Source: Planctomycetia bacterium
Lineage (GTDB): Bacteria > Planctomycetota > Planctomycetia > Pirellulales > UBA1268
Length of the DNA: 38,229 nt
Reading direction: 5' to 3'
NCBI GenBank assembly: GCA_021414115.1
Contig: JAIOPD010000129.1
Coordinates: forward strand, 1 to 38,229
In this document: piece after piece, positions 6,887 through 14,467 of the stretch
Numbering within the stretch: position 1 is the first letter of the stretch
Layout of the letters: every line of letters starts with the position of its first letter
Made by a program: the position numbers and the translations under genes
Notes under the pieces: model-generated
The model's database searches: none
What the model was told of the DNA's origin: nothing
What the model saw: only the letters and a program-made list of their open reading frames with translations

Positions 6887-8546
6887 CGTCGGGCTTCACG
6901 CCTTCGGGTGTCTCGTCGCTGGAGATGTCGAACCACTCGGGTTTGAAGTCGATCCGGGCCTGCGACGTCGGGTTGGCCAGCGCGATGTTGCTCACGAGAG
7001 CGATCACCGCGTCGGCGATCGCCACCTCCGGCTTGCACCGCGGCTGGTTTTCGGGCGACGGGTTGCGGATGCACCACGCCCAGTGCTCCATCTCCTCGGT
7101 GTAGCCCCGGGACGGGGCCGCGTCGGCGGCACCGGCCTTGCCGCCTGCCGCGGAGCCACCGCCACCACCGCTCTCCGTGGTGTCGAGCGTGGGGGAGCCG
7201 TCCTTCGCCTTGGCGACGGTCACGCGGGTGTCTTTCGACGAGTCTTTATAGAGCATCACGTCGCGCTCCTGCTCGAGCACGAGCGTGCCCTTCGTGCCGA
7301 GCACCACTTCGCCGTAGCCGCCGAAGCCGTTGCCGTTGATGGAGGAGTAGGTGACGACGATTTTCTTGTTCTTGTCATCCTCGTATCCCGGCGCGGGATA
7401 CTCGTACATGCAGTAGACGTGGTCGTCGATCTCGCGGTCGGCCGGAAAGATGCTCCGGTTGCCGACGGCGGTGACCGTCAGCGGCTTCACCTTCTTGCCC
7501 GCGCCGTGCATCGCCGACACGAAGATGCCGGCGGCGTCGAGCTGGTGGCTGCCGAGCTCGGCCATCAGGCCGCCGCCCGTGCGGTTCCAGAGCCGCCAGC
7601 GGATGAGTTCCTGCAGCGGCGGGCGGTCCGATCCGTCGGGGAGCGACATCTGCGTGTAGCCATACTTCGCGGCATCGAGCAGGGAATCAGAGATCTGGGC
7701 CTCGAGCTGGGCGATCTTCTTCTGGAGCGAGTCGATGTCGGACGGTTTCGCGTTTTCGAGATCCTTTTTCCAGCCGGCGAGCTGCTTGGCGAGCGACGCG
7801 TCGTCGGGCATCGGCGGCTTCCAGGAATCCTTGCCGGGCAGGTTGCCGCGATGCCACTGGGCGCGGATCGAGTGCAGGTCGCCGATGAGCTTCGCCGTAC
7901 CGATCGTATGCACGGCGTTGTCGTAGAGCATGCTGTAGTGCCGCTGGTGGCCGGTCGCGAGGATCTTGCCGGTCTCCTGGGAAACCCGCCCCATCTCTTT
8001 GCACTCGTGCACGCTGTGGCCCATGAGTTTCTCGGTGAGCACGTGCTTGCCGGCTCGCATCGCCTTGATCGATGCCTCGGCATGAAGGTGAAGCGGCAGC
8101 GCGATGATCACGGCCTCGACGTTCGGGTCGGCGAGCAGATCTTCGTAGGCCGAGTAGATCTTCACCTTTTCGCGGGCGGCATCCTCCGTGGACCACTTGT
8201 ACTTCGCCATCAGCCCGGGGCGGGCCTGATAGGCGGTCGGGCTCGAGACGTCGCCGTGGAAGGCACGGAACACGTTGTAGGGGCGGATGTCGGCGATCGC
8301 GACAACGTTGAGGTAGTTGGGATTATGGGCCCCGAGGAGCACGCTCCCCTCGTCGCCGGTGCCCAGCACGCCGACGCGGAGCGGGTCGCCCACGCTCTTG
8401 CCGTAGCCGAAGTAGATCGAGCCCAGCCCGGCCCCGCTGGCGAGCCCCGCCGCCACCGTGCCGGTGAGGAAATCACGCCGCGTGATGGCGACGACGTCGT
8501 TGAAGTTTTCCTTGCCGATCGTCTTCTGCTGTTCGGTCAGGTTCAT
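6861..8546 (-). CDS. TAT-exported Gfo/Idh/MocA family oxidoreductase
   Basis: A 561-aa NAD(P)-dependent sugar or inositol-type dehydrogenase. The N-terminus has a twin-arginine motif TRRDFL (residues 22-27) and a hydrophobic Ala/Gly stretch, so it should be exported folded with its cofactor. The Rossmann glycine motif GVLGTGDEG is at about 59-67 and the family's EK pair at 172-173. The C-terminal Gfo/Idh domain follows. Two features are odd for the family. One is a helical, probably coiled-coil insertion at about 249-290 (LAGWKKDLENAKPSDIDSL and onward). The other is a Gly/Ala-rich linker (ESGGGGGSAAGGKAG) shortly before the conserved EEMEHWAWCIRN. The DoxX-like gene lies 32 bases upstream on the same strand, suggesting an operon. 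The substrate is unknown. Confidence 0.9.
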   Translation of the reverse strand: MNLTEQQKTIGKENFNDVVAITRRDFLTGTVAAGLASGAGLGSIYFGYGKSVGDPLRVGVLGTGDEGSVLLGAHNPNYLNVVAIADIRPYNVFRAFHGDVSSPTAYQARPGLMAKYKWSTEDAAREKVKIYSAYEDLLADPNVEAVIIALPLHLHAEASIKAMRAGKHVLTEKLMGHSVHECKEMGRVSQETGKILATGHQRHYSMLYDNAVHTIGTAKLIGDLHSIRAQWHRGNLPGKDSWKPPMPDDASLAKQLAGWKKDLENAKPSDIDSLQKKIAQLEAQISDSLLDAAKYGYTQMSLPDGSDRPPLQELIRWRLWNRTGGGLMAELGSHQLDAAGIFVSAMHGAGKKVKPLTVTAVGNRSIFPADREIDDHVYCMYEYPAPGYEDDKNKKIVVTYSSINGNGFGGYGEVVLGTKGTLVLEQERDVMLYKDSSKDTRVTVAKAKDGSPTLDTTESGGGGGSAAGGKAGAADAAPSRGYTEEMEHWAWCIRNPSPENQPRCKPEVAIADAVIALVSNIALANPTSQARIDFKPEWFDISSDETPEGVKPDVSRNGYKV

Positions 8547-8578
8547 GGGTCACCTTCGAGGGCGGGCGGGCGTGGACG

Positions 8579-9520
8579 TCAGGAGGGGGTGCAGCAGGAC
8601 GGCTGTGAGGTCCCGCAGCACGAGGACAGCGGGCACCATTTTTTCAGAAAATAGTCGAGTCCGGTCCAGCCGCCGGTAGGCAGGGAGGCGATGACGAGCA
8701 ACGCCGCCACTTCCACCCATTGATCGTACGTGGACTGGGCCCCAGCGGCCCAAAAGGGCTGGGTGGCGATCACGCTGAGCAGGAAAAACACGCCCCCCAT
8801 GGCGTTGAACTTGGTGAGCACGCCCAGCACCAGGCAGGCCCCGATCGTGACGAGCGACCAGCTCACGAATCGGTCGGCCCGCCAGAGCTTCGTCGGCTCG
8901 GCGGCTGAGCCCGCGCGGCCGCGGTCGGCATCAGAGGGCAGTTGGGCATCCCACTCGGCCGTCAGCTTGTGGCCAATAGCCGCGGCATCCTTCATCCAGC
9001 TGGCGGCCTGAGCCCCGAGCTCCTTCTTCTTTTTAGCGACGCGTTCCCGTTCGAAGGGGATCTCGGCGGCCTCGGGCTTTCGCTCCATCACGCCCAAGCG
9101 GGCCACCTGGAGACGGTAGTCGGTCAGGTCGTCTTCGAGGCTCTGGGCGTAATCGGCCAGTTCCGCGCGGGCGGTTTCGAGGCTCTTTTCGGCGGCAGCA
9201 CGGGCGTCGGCCGCGAGCGGAACCTTCTTGATTCGGGCTTCGAAGAGTCGCTGCCAGCTGTCGACAACGGTCTGCTGCCAGGCTTTCGAGGCCTCATCCA
9301 CGGAGCGGCCGTCGACGGCCCCGAGCGTGCCCGACCAGTCGCCCGTCTGTGGCAGCGCCGAGCGGTACCAATCGGCGAGGGGCCCCACCGCCGCCTTGCG
9401 GAAGCCTGCGCTCGACCATTCCGGGTCTCGGAGGTGGGCGAAGCCTTCGAGAAAGAAATGCAGGCCGCACACGATCCGGAGGAACGCGAGCGCGGCGATA
9501 GCGATGATGGGAAGTCGCAT
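8579..9520 (-). CDS. DoxX-like membrane protein with large soluble insert
   Basis: A 313-aa protein starting at the ATG at 9520. The first helix (ALAFLRIVCGLHFFLEGFAHL) carries the DoxX-family look, including the conserved glycine/histidine and FxxG. Three more helices lie near the C-terminus (about residues 205-300). Between them is a soluble, charged, helical region of about 170 residues, apparently outside the membrane. The protein ends in a cysteine cluster, CCGTSQPSCCTPS. DoxX/DoxD proteins are small membrane subunits associated with thiosulfate:quinone oxidoreductase or redox chemistry, but many are uncharacterised. It is the first gene of a likely two-gene operon with the exported Gfo/Idh oxidoreductase. 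The frame is open far upstream, but a membrane helix starts right at this ATG. Confidence 0.75.
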   Translation of the reverse strand: MRLPIIAIAALAFLRIVCGLHFFLEGFAHLRDPEWSSAGFRKAAVGPLADWYRSALPQTGDWSGTLGAVDGRSVDEASKAWQQTVVDSWQRLFEARIKKVPLAADARAAAEKSLETARAELADYAQSLEDDLTDYRLQVARLGVMERKPEAAEIPFERERVAKKKKELGAQAASWMKDAAAIGHKLTAEWDAQLPSDADRGRAGSAAEPTKLWRADRFVSWSLVTIGACLVLGVLTKFNAMGGVFFLLSVIATQPFWAAGAQSTYDQWVEVAALLVIASLPTGGWTGLDYFLKKWCPLSSCCGTSQPSCCTPS

Positions 9521-9691
9521 GGGGTTCCGAGCGAGGTTGGTCGGCGACGGAGGAACTGGCCCGCGACCGAAATCCATCACCCTATTGAACCCGGAAATGC
9601 AGCGGCGACAAGCCCATGAAACACGGAACCGGCCGAAAGGGCCTCCGGAAAAGGCTTGCCAGATTGGCTCTCCCCCTGCGAAAACGCCGGG

Positions 9692-10669
9692 ATGCGAATC
9701 GTTCTCTGCTATCCCGTGGAGCCCAAACACGTCGCCCAGATCCAGGCGGTGGTCCCCGAGGCCACGCTCGTCGATGCCGGCCAGGAGCGGGTGGCTGATG
9801 AACTCCCGTCGGCCGACCTTTTTTGCGGCCACCCCAAGGTGCCTGTTCCGTGGGACAGGGTCGTGGCCGAGGGGCGGCTGAAATGGATTCAGTCGTCCGC
9901 GGCCGGCCTCGACCACTGCCTCGTGCCAGCGGTGGTCGGTTCCGAGATCATCGTCACGAGCGCGTCGGGCGTGCTGGCCGACCAGGTCGCCGAGCAGACC
10001 GTCGGCATGGCCGTGGCCTGCACGAGACGGTTTCCGTTGTTTCTCGAACAGCAGCACCGCCGCGAGTTTGTCCGCCGCCCGACCGTCGATCTCACCGGAG
10101 CCACGGTCGGAATCGTGGGGATGGGAGGCAATGGCCGTCGGCTGGTCGAGGTGCTCGAGCCCTTTCGCGTGAGGATTCTCGCGACTGACTGGTTTCCCGT
10201 GCGGAAGCCGGCGGCCGTCGAGTTTCTCGGCAGCCCCGACACGCTTTCCGATCTACTGCCCGAGATCGACGTGCTCTTTCTCTGCGCCCCCCTCACCGAA
10301 CACACCCGCTCCATGATCGACGCCACGGCCATCGCCCGGATGAAGAAGGGAGCGATTCTTGTCAACGTCGCCCGCGGGCCGCTGGTCGACGAGGACGCCC
10401 TGGTCGATGCGCTGGAGAGCGGTCACCTCGACTCGGCGGCCCTCGACGTCACCCCCGACGAACCGCCCCGGCCCGAGAGCCGGCTCTGGACGGCGCCGCG
10501 ACTCCTGATCACGCCCCACGTGGGCGGACAGTCAAAACACCGAATCGATGCGATGACCGATTTTTTCTGCGACAATCTCTCGAGGTATCGGCAGGGCCGG
10601 CCCCTCCGGAATCTCGTCGATAAACGACTTGGCTTTCCGGAGCCGCCCGACGAGGGGAGTGGACGATGA
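9692..10669 (+). CDS. D-2-hydroxyacid dehydrogenase, NAD-dependent
   Basis: A 325-aa cytoplasmic oxidoreductase of the D-isomer-specific 2-hydroxyacid dehydrogenase family. The cofactor domain has GIVGMGGNG (a GxGxxG variant). The three catalytic residues are recognisable: Arg in VNVARGPLVDEDAL, Glu in DVTPDEPP, and His in ITPHVGGQS. The length is typical. The start at 9692 (MRIVLCYPVEP) matches where the family begins; an in-frame ATG at 9656 adds 12 residues. The stop overlaps the start of the kinase gene (ATGA at 10666-10669), so the two are probably translationally coupled. The substrate cannot be told from sequence; glyoxylate/hydroxypyruvate-like or phosphoglycerate-like 2-keto acids are possible. 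Confidence 0.88.
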   Translation: MRIVLCYPVEPKHVAQIQAVVPEATLVDAGQERVADELPSADLFCGHPKVPVPWDRVVAEGRLKWIQSSAAGLDHCLVPAVVGSEIIVTSASGVLADQVAEQTVGMAVACTRRFPLFLEQQHRREFVRRPTVDLTGATVGIVGMGGNGRRLVEVLEPFRVRILATDWFPVRKPAAVEFLGSPDTLSDLLPEIDVLFLCAPLTEHTRSMIDATAIARMKKGAILVNVARGPLVDEDALVDALESGHLDSAALDVTPDEPPRPESRLWTAPRLLITPHVGGQSKHRIDAMTDFFCDNLSRYRQGRPLRNLVDKRLGFPEPPDEGSGR

Positions 10670-11769
10670 GCACGACCATCATGCACGAGGAGCGGCCCAC
10701 GATCACGGCCGCGGGGGATGTCGGGGGGCAATGCCCTGAGGAACTCCTCGCCCGCTACGCCGAGATCCTCAGTGCGGGCCGTCTCAACTGGACCGAATAC
10801 CACACGCTCTCGCGGCGGCTCGGGGCGGGCGGGCAGGGGGTGGTCTATCTCACCACCCGGCGCGGCACCGACAACTTCACGCTACCCGTCGCGCTCAAGA
10901 TCTTCTCGCCCGAGCGGTATGCGTCGGAGCAGTTGTATGTGGAGGCAATGAACCGCATCGCGGCGGTCGCGGCCCGGGTGGCCCAGATCCAGCAGGACAA
11001 CCTGCTCGACGTCCACAACTTCGTCGAGCAGCGCATGGTCCGGATCATGGAGATGGAGTGGATCGACGGCTATGACCTCTCGAGGCTCCTCGCGCCCGAG
11101 CTCCTCGAGCGTACCAGGGCGAGTGTCGACGAGGATCGCTGGACCTATCTCAACAACGTGATCGTGACGGCAGGCCCCCGGCAATCGCGACTCAAGCCGG
11201 GAGTGGCGATCGCGATCGTGCGGGAATGCCTCGCGGCACTCGCCGCACTTCACCGCGAGGGGATCGTCCACGCCGACATCAAAACCGCCAACATCATGGT
11301 CAAGCGGACCGGCAACGCGAAGATCATCGACATCGGCTCGGGCCATCCCGTCGACGATCCGCCGCCGACCCGGACCTGCACGCCGGCCTACGCCGCACCG
11401 GAGGTGCTCGAGGGCCGCGACAACACGCCGCGTTCCGATCTGGCCAGCCTCGGCTACGTGCTCATCGAGATGCTTTCAGGGCAGCCGCTGTTCTCGGGCC
11501 TGCAGTCGTTCGGCGATCTGCTGGAGGCCAAGCGGTCGCTCGTCCACCGGCTGCCGCAGCTGCTGCCGACGGAAGTGACCTGCAACGAGCTGCTCATGGA
11601 CTTCTGCCGCGGACTGATCGCCCAAGATCCCGCCAAACGGTTTCCGAGCGCCGAGGATGCCGACATGAAGAAGGGGGGCGCGGCCAGCTTCCATCGCCAG
11701 CTCATCGTGGGCGGTCTGGCCAGCGAGTACGAAAACGAGATCCGCGCCTGGCTCGAGGAACTCGACTGA
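10666..11769 (+). CDS. Serine/threonine protein kinase, soluble
   Basis: A 367-aa Hanks-type kinase. Visible motifs: glycine loop GAGGQGVVY (53-61), VALKIF with the ATP lysine K78, catalytic loop HADIKTANIM (Asp204, HRD replaced by HAD), metal-binding DIG in place of DFG (222-224) and YAAPEVLEG (APE). All strictly required residues (Lys, Asp, Asn, Asp) are present, so it should be active. The C-terminal 100 residues finish the kinase lobe. There is no membrane helix, PASTA or propeller domain, unlike many planctomycete kinases. The Shine-Dalgarno GAGGGGAG sits 6 bases before the ATG, inside the dehydrogenase gene. The four-base overlap suggests that the dehydrogenase or its pathway is a partner or substrate. 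Confidence 0.9.
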   Translation: MSTTIMHEERPTITAAGDVGGQCPEELLARYAEILSAGRLNWTEYHTLSRRLGAGGQGVVYLTTRRGTDNFTLPVALKIFSPERYASEQLYVEAMNRIAAVAARVAQIQQDNLLDVHNFVEQRMVRIMEMEWIDGYDLSRLLAPELLERTRASVDEDRWTYLNNVIVTAGPRQSRLKPGVAIAIVRECLAALAALHREGIVHADIKTANIMVKRTGNAKIIDIGSGHPVDDPPPTRTCTPAYAAPEVLEGRDNTPRSDLASLGYVLIEMLSGQPLFSGLQSFGDLLEAKRSLVHRLPQLLPTEVTCNELLMDFCRGLIAQDPAKRFPSAEDADMKKGGAASFHRQLIVGGLASEYENEIRAWLEELD

Positions 11770-11930
11770 TTCGCCCACACGCCGGCGGCGGGACGGCATG
11801 AGGTTCCTCTCAGGAGTATTTCGCTCCACCCGCCCTGGAGCTTCCCTCGCTGGCGAGCGAAATCCTCGATGCTCGTCACGCTCACGCGGATCCCGTCGCC
11901 TCCCCGAATCTCAGCCCGGGTGGCCGGCGA

Positions 11931-12794
11931 CTACTTCAGCCGGCGGTAGATCGCACGCACGAGCGCCGTCGTCGCCCGCGGGGCGAGCCGCTTGAGCCGC
12001 CACAGCCAGCGGGCCTGCAGCCCGACGACCACGTAGCGGCGGTTGACGTGGATCGCGCGGAGCACGCGGCGGGCGACGCGGTCGCTCGTCCACCACGTGA
12101 CTGCCATCCGTCGCTCAGCCTCCCGCTTCTCGATCGCAGACGTGAAGTGCCACGAGTCGAGGAGCCCCGAGCGGAAGAAGCCCGGGCAGACGATCGTCAC
12201 CCCCGGACGGCGCCGCGGACATTCGGCTGCGATCGCCTCGGAGAGCGCGACCACGCCCGCTTTGCTCGCCGCATAGGCGGCCATCGACGGTGGGGCGAGA
12301 GTCGCCGCGATCGAGGCGACGTTGACGACGTGCGATCTCCGTCGGGCGGCACGCAGCCACGGCAGGAACGTCTCGCAGCCGAGGGCGGTGCCCACGAGGT
12401 TGGTATCGATGACCCGGCGCCATTGTGACTCGGGGAGCGTGCCCACTTCGCCGGTCGCGCCGACGCCCGCCGCATTGACGAGCAGATCGAGCCCCTGCCA
12501 CTCGCCGCGGAGCCGGTCGTGGACCGCCCGCCATGCCGCCGCGTCGCGGACGTCGAGACCCAGCCGGAGCACATGGTCGGGCGGGGGCGGACCGTCGGCC
12601 TGCCAGCGGTGAATCGCGTCGGGAAGGTCGCAGCAGGCGACGCTCCAGCCGGCATCGACGAGAGCGTCGGCCAAGGCGCGGCCGAGGCCGCTGGCGGCCC
12701 CGGTCACCACCGCCGTGCGGCGTGGGGCGTGGGGGCCCGATGCATCGACGGGGCTGCCTGGCACGGGGCGGACGACAGGCGGCCGGAGCCGCAT
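11931..12794 (-). CDS. Short-chain dehydrogenase/reductase
   Basis: A 287-aa NAD(P)-dependent SDR of the classical type. The cofactor motif is TGAASGLG (about 32-39), then LDVRD, NAAG (about 108-111), VNVASIAA with the catalytic Ser, and YAASK with the Tyr and Lys of the active site. PG after VCP is also present. The C-terminal 40 residues (RRYVVVGLQARWLWRLKRL) are basic and hydrophobic. That resembles the SDR subgroup with a membrane-associating tail, acting on lipids or other hydrophobic substrates. The start lies 30 bases after the tRNA-Asp gene on the same strand. The convergent kinase gene ends 161 bases away. The first 20 residues are Pro-rich, and a later start is possible. Confidence 0.88.
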   Translation of the reverse strand: MRLRPPVVRPVPGSPVDASGPHAPRRTAVVTGAASGLGRALADALVDAGWSVACCDLPDAIHRWQADGPPPPDHVLRLGLDVRDAAAWRAVHDRLRGEWQGLDLLVNAAGVGATGEVGTLPESQWRRVIDTNLVGTALGCETFLPWLRAARRRSHVVNVASIAATLAPPSMAAYAASKAGVVALSEAIAAECPRRRPGVTIVCPGFFRSGLLDSWHFTSAIEKREAERRMAVTWWTSDRVARRVLRAIHVNRRYVVVGLQARWLWRLKRLAPRATTALVRAIYRRLK

Positions 12795-12824
12795 CCTGCG
12801 GGACTGAATCGACGGGTGGACGAG

Positions 12825-12898
12825 CGAGGGTGACGGGACTCGAACCCGCGGCCTCCAACGTGACAGGCTGGCGCTCTAACCAACTGAGCTACACCCCC
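12825..12898 (-). tRNA. tRNA-Asp (anticodon GTC)
   Basis: A 74-nt cloverleaf on the minus strand: acceptor GGGGGTG/CACCCTC with one G-U pair, D-arm TAGCTCAGTTGGTTAGAGC, and anticodon stem CCAGC/GTTGG closing the loop CTGTCAC. That gives anticodon GTC. The T-arm is GCGGG-TTCGAGT-CCCGT, with discriminator G, the usual identity base for tRNA-Asp. CCA is not encoded. The layout matches E. coli tRNA-Asp position by position. Confidence 0.95.
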
Positions 12899-13022
12899 GT
12901 GTCGGGCCGAGCGGGTCGCCGTAGCGACGCCGAACAGCGGCATCCGGTGACGGGTGTCCACTTCATCGAGCCCCGAGTATAGCGAACGGCCACCACACGG
13001 CCAGAACACCGGACGGACTCGG

Positions 13023-13973
13023 CTAAAAAATACCCTTCTCGGGAGAATATCCCTTGCGCTTGGCGATTTCGAAATCCTGCCTCGCCTGGCGATCGAGGCC
13101 GAGCGCCTGGCAGGCCAGGCCGCGATGCTGGTGCATGACGGCGAGCCCGTGGTCGAGCGAACGCAGCCGGTAGGCGAGCTCGTCGGGGTCGGCGCGGCCG
13201 GCGAGGAGCAGCAGGTCGCGGCGGGTCTTCTGGGTGCCGTCGATCGCGAGATTGAGCTGGTCGACCGCCTCGTGATGCCGGCCGAGGAGATGGAGCACCA
13301 GCCCCTTGGTGTCGAGAAACTCGGGGGCTCCTTCACCGTTTTCGGAGAGCGCCGCATCGATGTCATCGAGCGCGGCATCGAGATCACGGCCGACCAGGGC
13401 GCGGATGTAGGCGCGATGGTTGAGGGCTTCGGGGTCGGCCGGCCCGGAGAGTTCGACCGCGGCCTGGGCGTCGGCGAGCGCGGCGTCGGAATCGCCAATG
13501 ATCACCAGGGCGAGCGCCCGCACGCGATGGGGCTGCGCCAACGTGGGGGCGATCGAGATCGCCTGATCCGCGTCGGCGATGGCGGATCGTGGGTCACGGT
13601 TCTCGATCTGCAGCATCGCTCGCCAGCAGAGCAGGCGACTGCGGCGTGACGCGTCGTCGTCGGTCCAGCGAATGGCACGTCCGACGTCGCCGATCGCGGC
13701 CCCCACATGACCGCGAGCCTCACGGACCATGGCCCGCTCCAGCGACCACTGCACCACGGCGTCGGAAATCGCCGGCATGATGCCGGGTGCCAGCAGGCCC
13801 GGCACGACGACCGCCGCCAGCACACCAACCAGGAACAGTCTCTTGCCGCGGCCCGCCGAGCGAACGGGACGCGGCGCGGCCGGAGCGTCGCGGCGCGAGG
13901 GCAAACCCTCCTGCCCCGCGGTGGGAAGCGGAAACTCCGGTGGGATCGGAAAGCCGTGGCGGTCGTAGTTCAT
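13023..13973 (-). CDS. TPR-repeat protein with an N-terminal membrane helix
   Basis: A 316-aa protein. A proline-rich N-terminus (GFPIPPEFPLP) and a basic stretch precede one transmembrane helix at about residues 45-68 (RLFLVGVLAAVVVPGLLAPG). The rest is a tandem array of helical TPR-like repeats (for example SAIADADQAISIAPTLAQPH, ALADAQAAVELSGPADPEAL, AALDDIDAALSENG). The C-terminal repeat carries ARQDFEIAKRKGY. TPR arrays bind protein partners, and the domain should sit on the outer (periplasmic) face. The specific partner is unknown. It lies upstream of tRNA-Asp on the same strand but is separated by over 120 bases. Confidence 0.8.
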   Translation of the reverse strand: MNYDRHGFPIPPEFPLPTAGQEGLPSRRDAPAAPRPVRSAGRGKRLFLVGVLAAVVVPGLLAPGIMPAISDAVVQWSLERAMVREARGHVGAAIGDVGRAIRWTDDDASRRSRLLCWRAMLQIENRDPRSAIADADQAISIAPTLAQPHRVRALALVIIGDSDAALADAQAAVELSGPADPEALNHRAYIRALVGRDLDAALDDIDAALSENGEGAPEFLDTKGLVLHLLGRHHEAVDQLNLAIDGTQKTRRDLLLLAGRADPDELAYRLRSLDHGLAVMHQHRGLACQALGLDRQARQDFEIAKRKGYSPEKGIF

Positions 13974-14082
13974 CGATCAGCCTGAAGATGCCGGCGGTGC
14001 TCGAAGGCATTCGCGACGCGACGTCGCCGACCATTCTATGCCGCGGGTGCCGCTGGACCGGGGTTCCGGACCGGCCGTCGGT

Positions 14083-14111
14083 TTGACGCCCCGGACCGGG
14101 TGCCGTACCCT
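14083..14111 (+). promoter_or_regulatory. Candidate promoter of the 108-aa gene
   Basis: TTGACG (14083-14088), a 17-base spacer and TACCCT (14106-14111). The gene's ATG is 30 bases further on, with AGGAG at 14128-14132. The -10 is weak (three of six matches), so the call rests on the good -35, the spacing and the position. Confidence 0.4.
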
Positions 14112-14140
14112 CGCCTCCATCCGGCTCAGGAGCGCACGCC

Positions 14141-14467
14141 ATGCCCCTCTATGAAATCGAGACCGACGCCCACATCATCATCTCGTGGGCCGTCGACGAG
14201 CAGGCCGCCTCGGCGGTGGTGCACGACGCCTATCCGGGGGAGAAGATCGTGCGGCTCACCCGCCGTCCCCGCGACTCGTGGGTGATCTCCAAGTCGGCGC
14301 TGGGGCTCACCGACTCGCGGGCGAATCCGTGCAGCACGGCCCGCGAGTGCCTCGCCAAGGCGGCGGGCGACAAGGTCCACGCGATCCGGCTCTACATGCA
14401 CGAGACCGGCGACGATCTCGACCGGGCCCGCAAGGTGATCGAGTCGAACATGGTCATGGGCTGGTAG
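14141..14467 (+). CDS. Small conserved-looking protein of unknown function
   Basis: A 108-aa soluble protein with an excellent Shine-Dalgarno (AGGAG, 8 bases before the ATG). The sequence mixes beta-rich N-terminal residues (LYEIETDAHIIISWAVDE) with a helical C-terminal half (CSTARECLAKAAGDKVHAIR, DDLDRARKVIESN). Two cysteines lie close together (NPCSTAREC). I do not recognise a domain. The alternating hydrophobic pattern and lack of a signal suggest a compact alpha/beta cytoplasmic protein. Its stop overlaps the convergent phytase-like gene by 14 bases. Codon use looks like that of its neighbours. Confidence 0.75.
   Translation: MPLYEIETDAHIIISWAVDEQAASAVVHDAYPGEKIVRLTRRPRDSWVISKSALGLTDSRANPCSTARECLAKAAGDKVHAIRLYMHETGDDLDRARKVIESNMVMGW

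Noticed and set aside
7083-8654. Open frame of 523 codons on the plus strand across the Gfo/Idh gene
   Set aside because: Antisense shadow; the minus strand encodes a full Gfo/Idh protein.
12704-13498. Open frame reading through tRNA-Asp on the minus strand
   Set aside because: It contains the peptide GGVAQLVRAPACHVGGRGFE, a common spurious translation of tRNA sequence, and overlaps the TPR gene.
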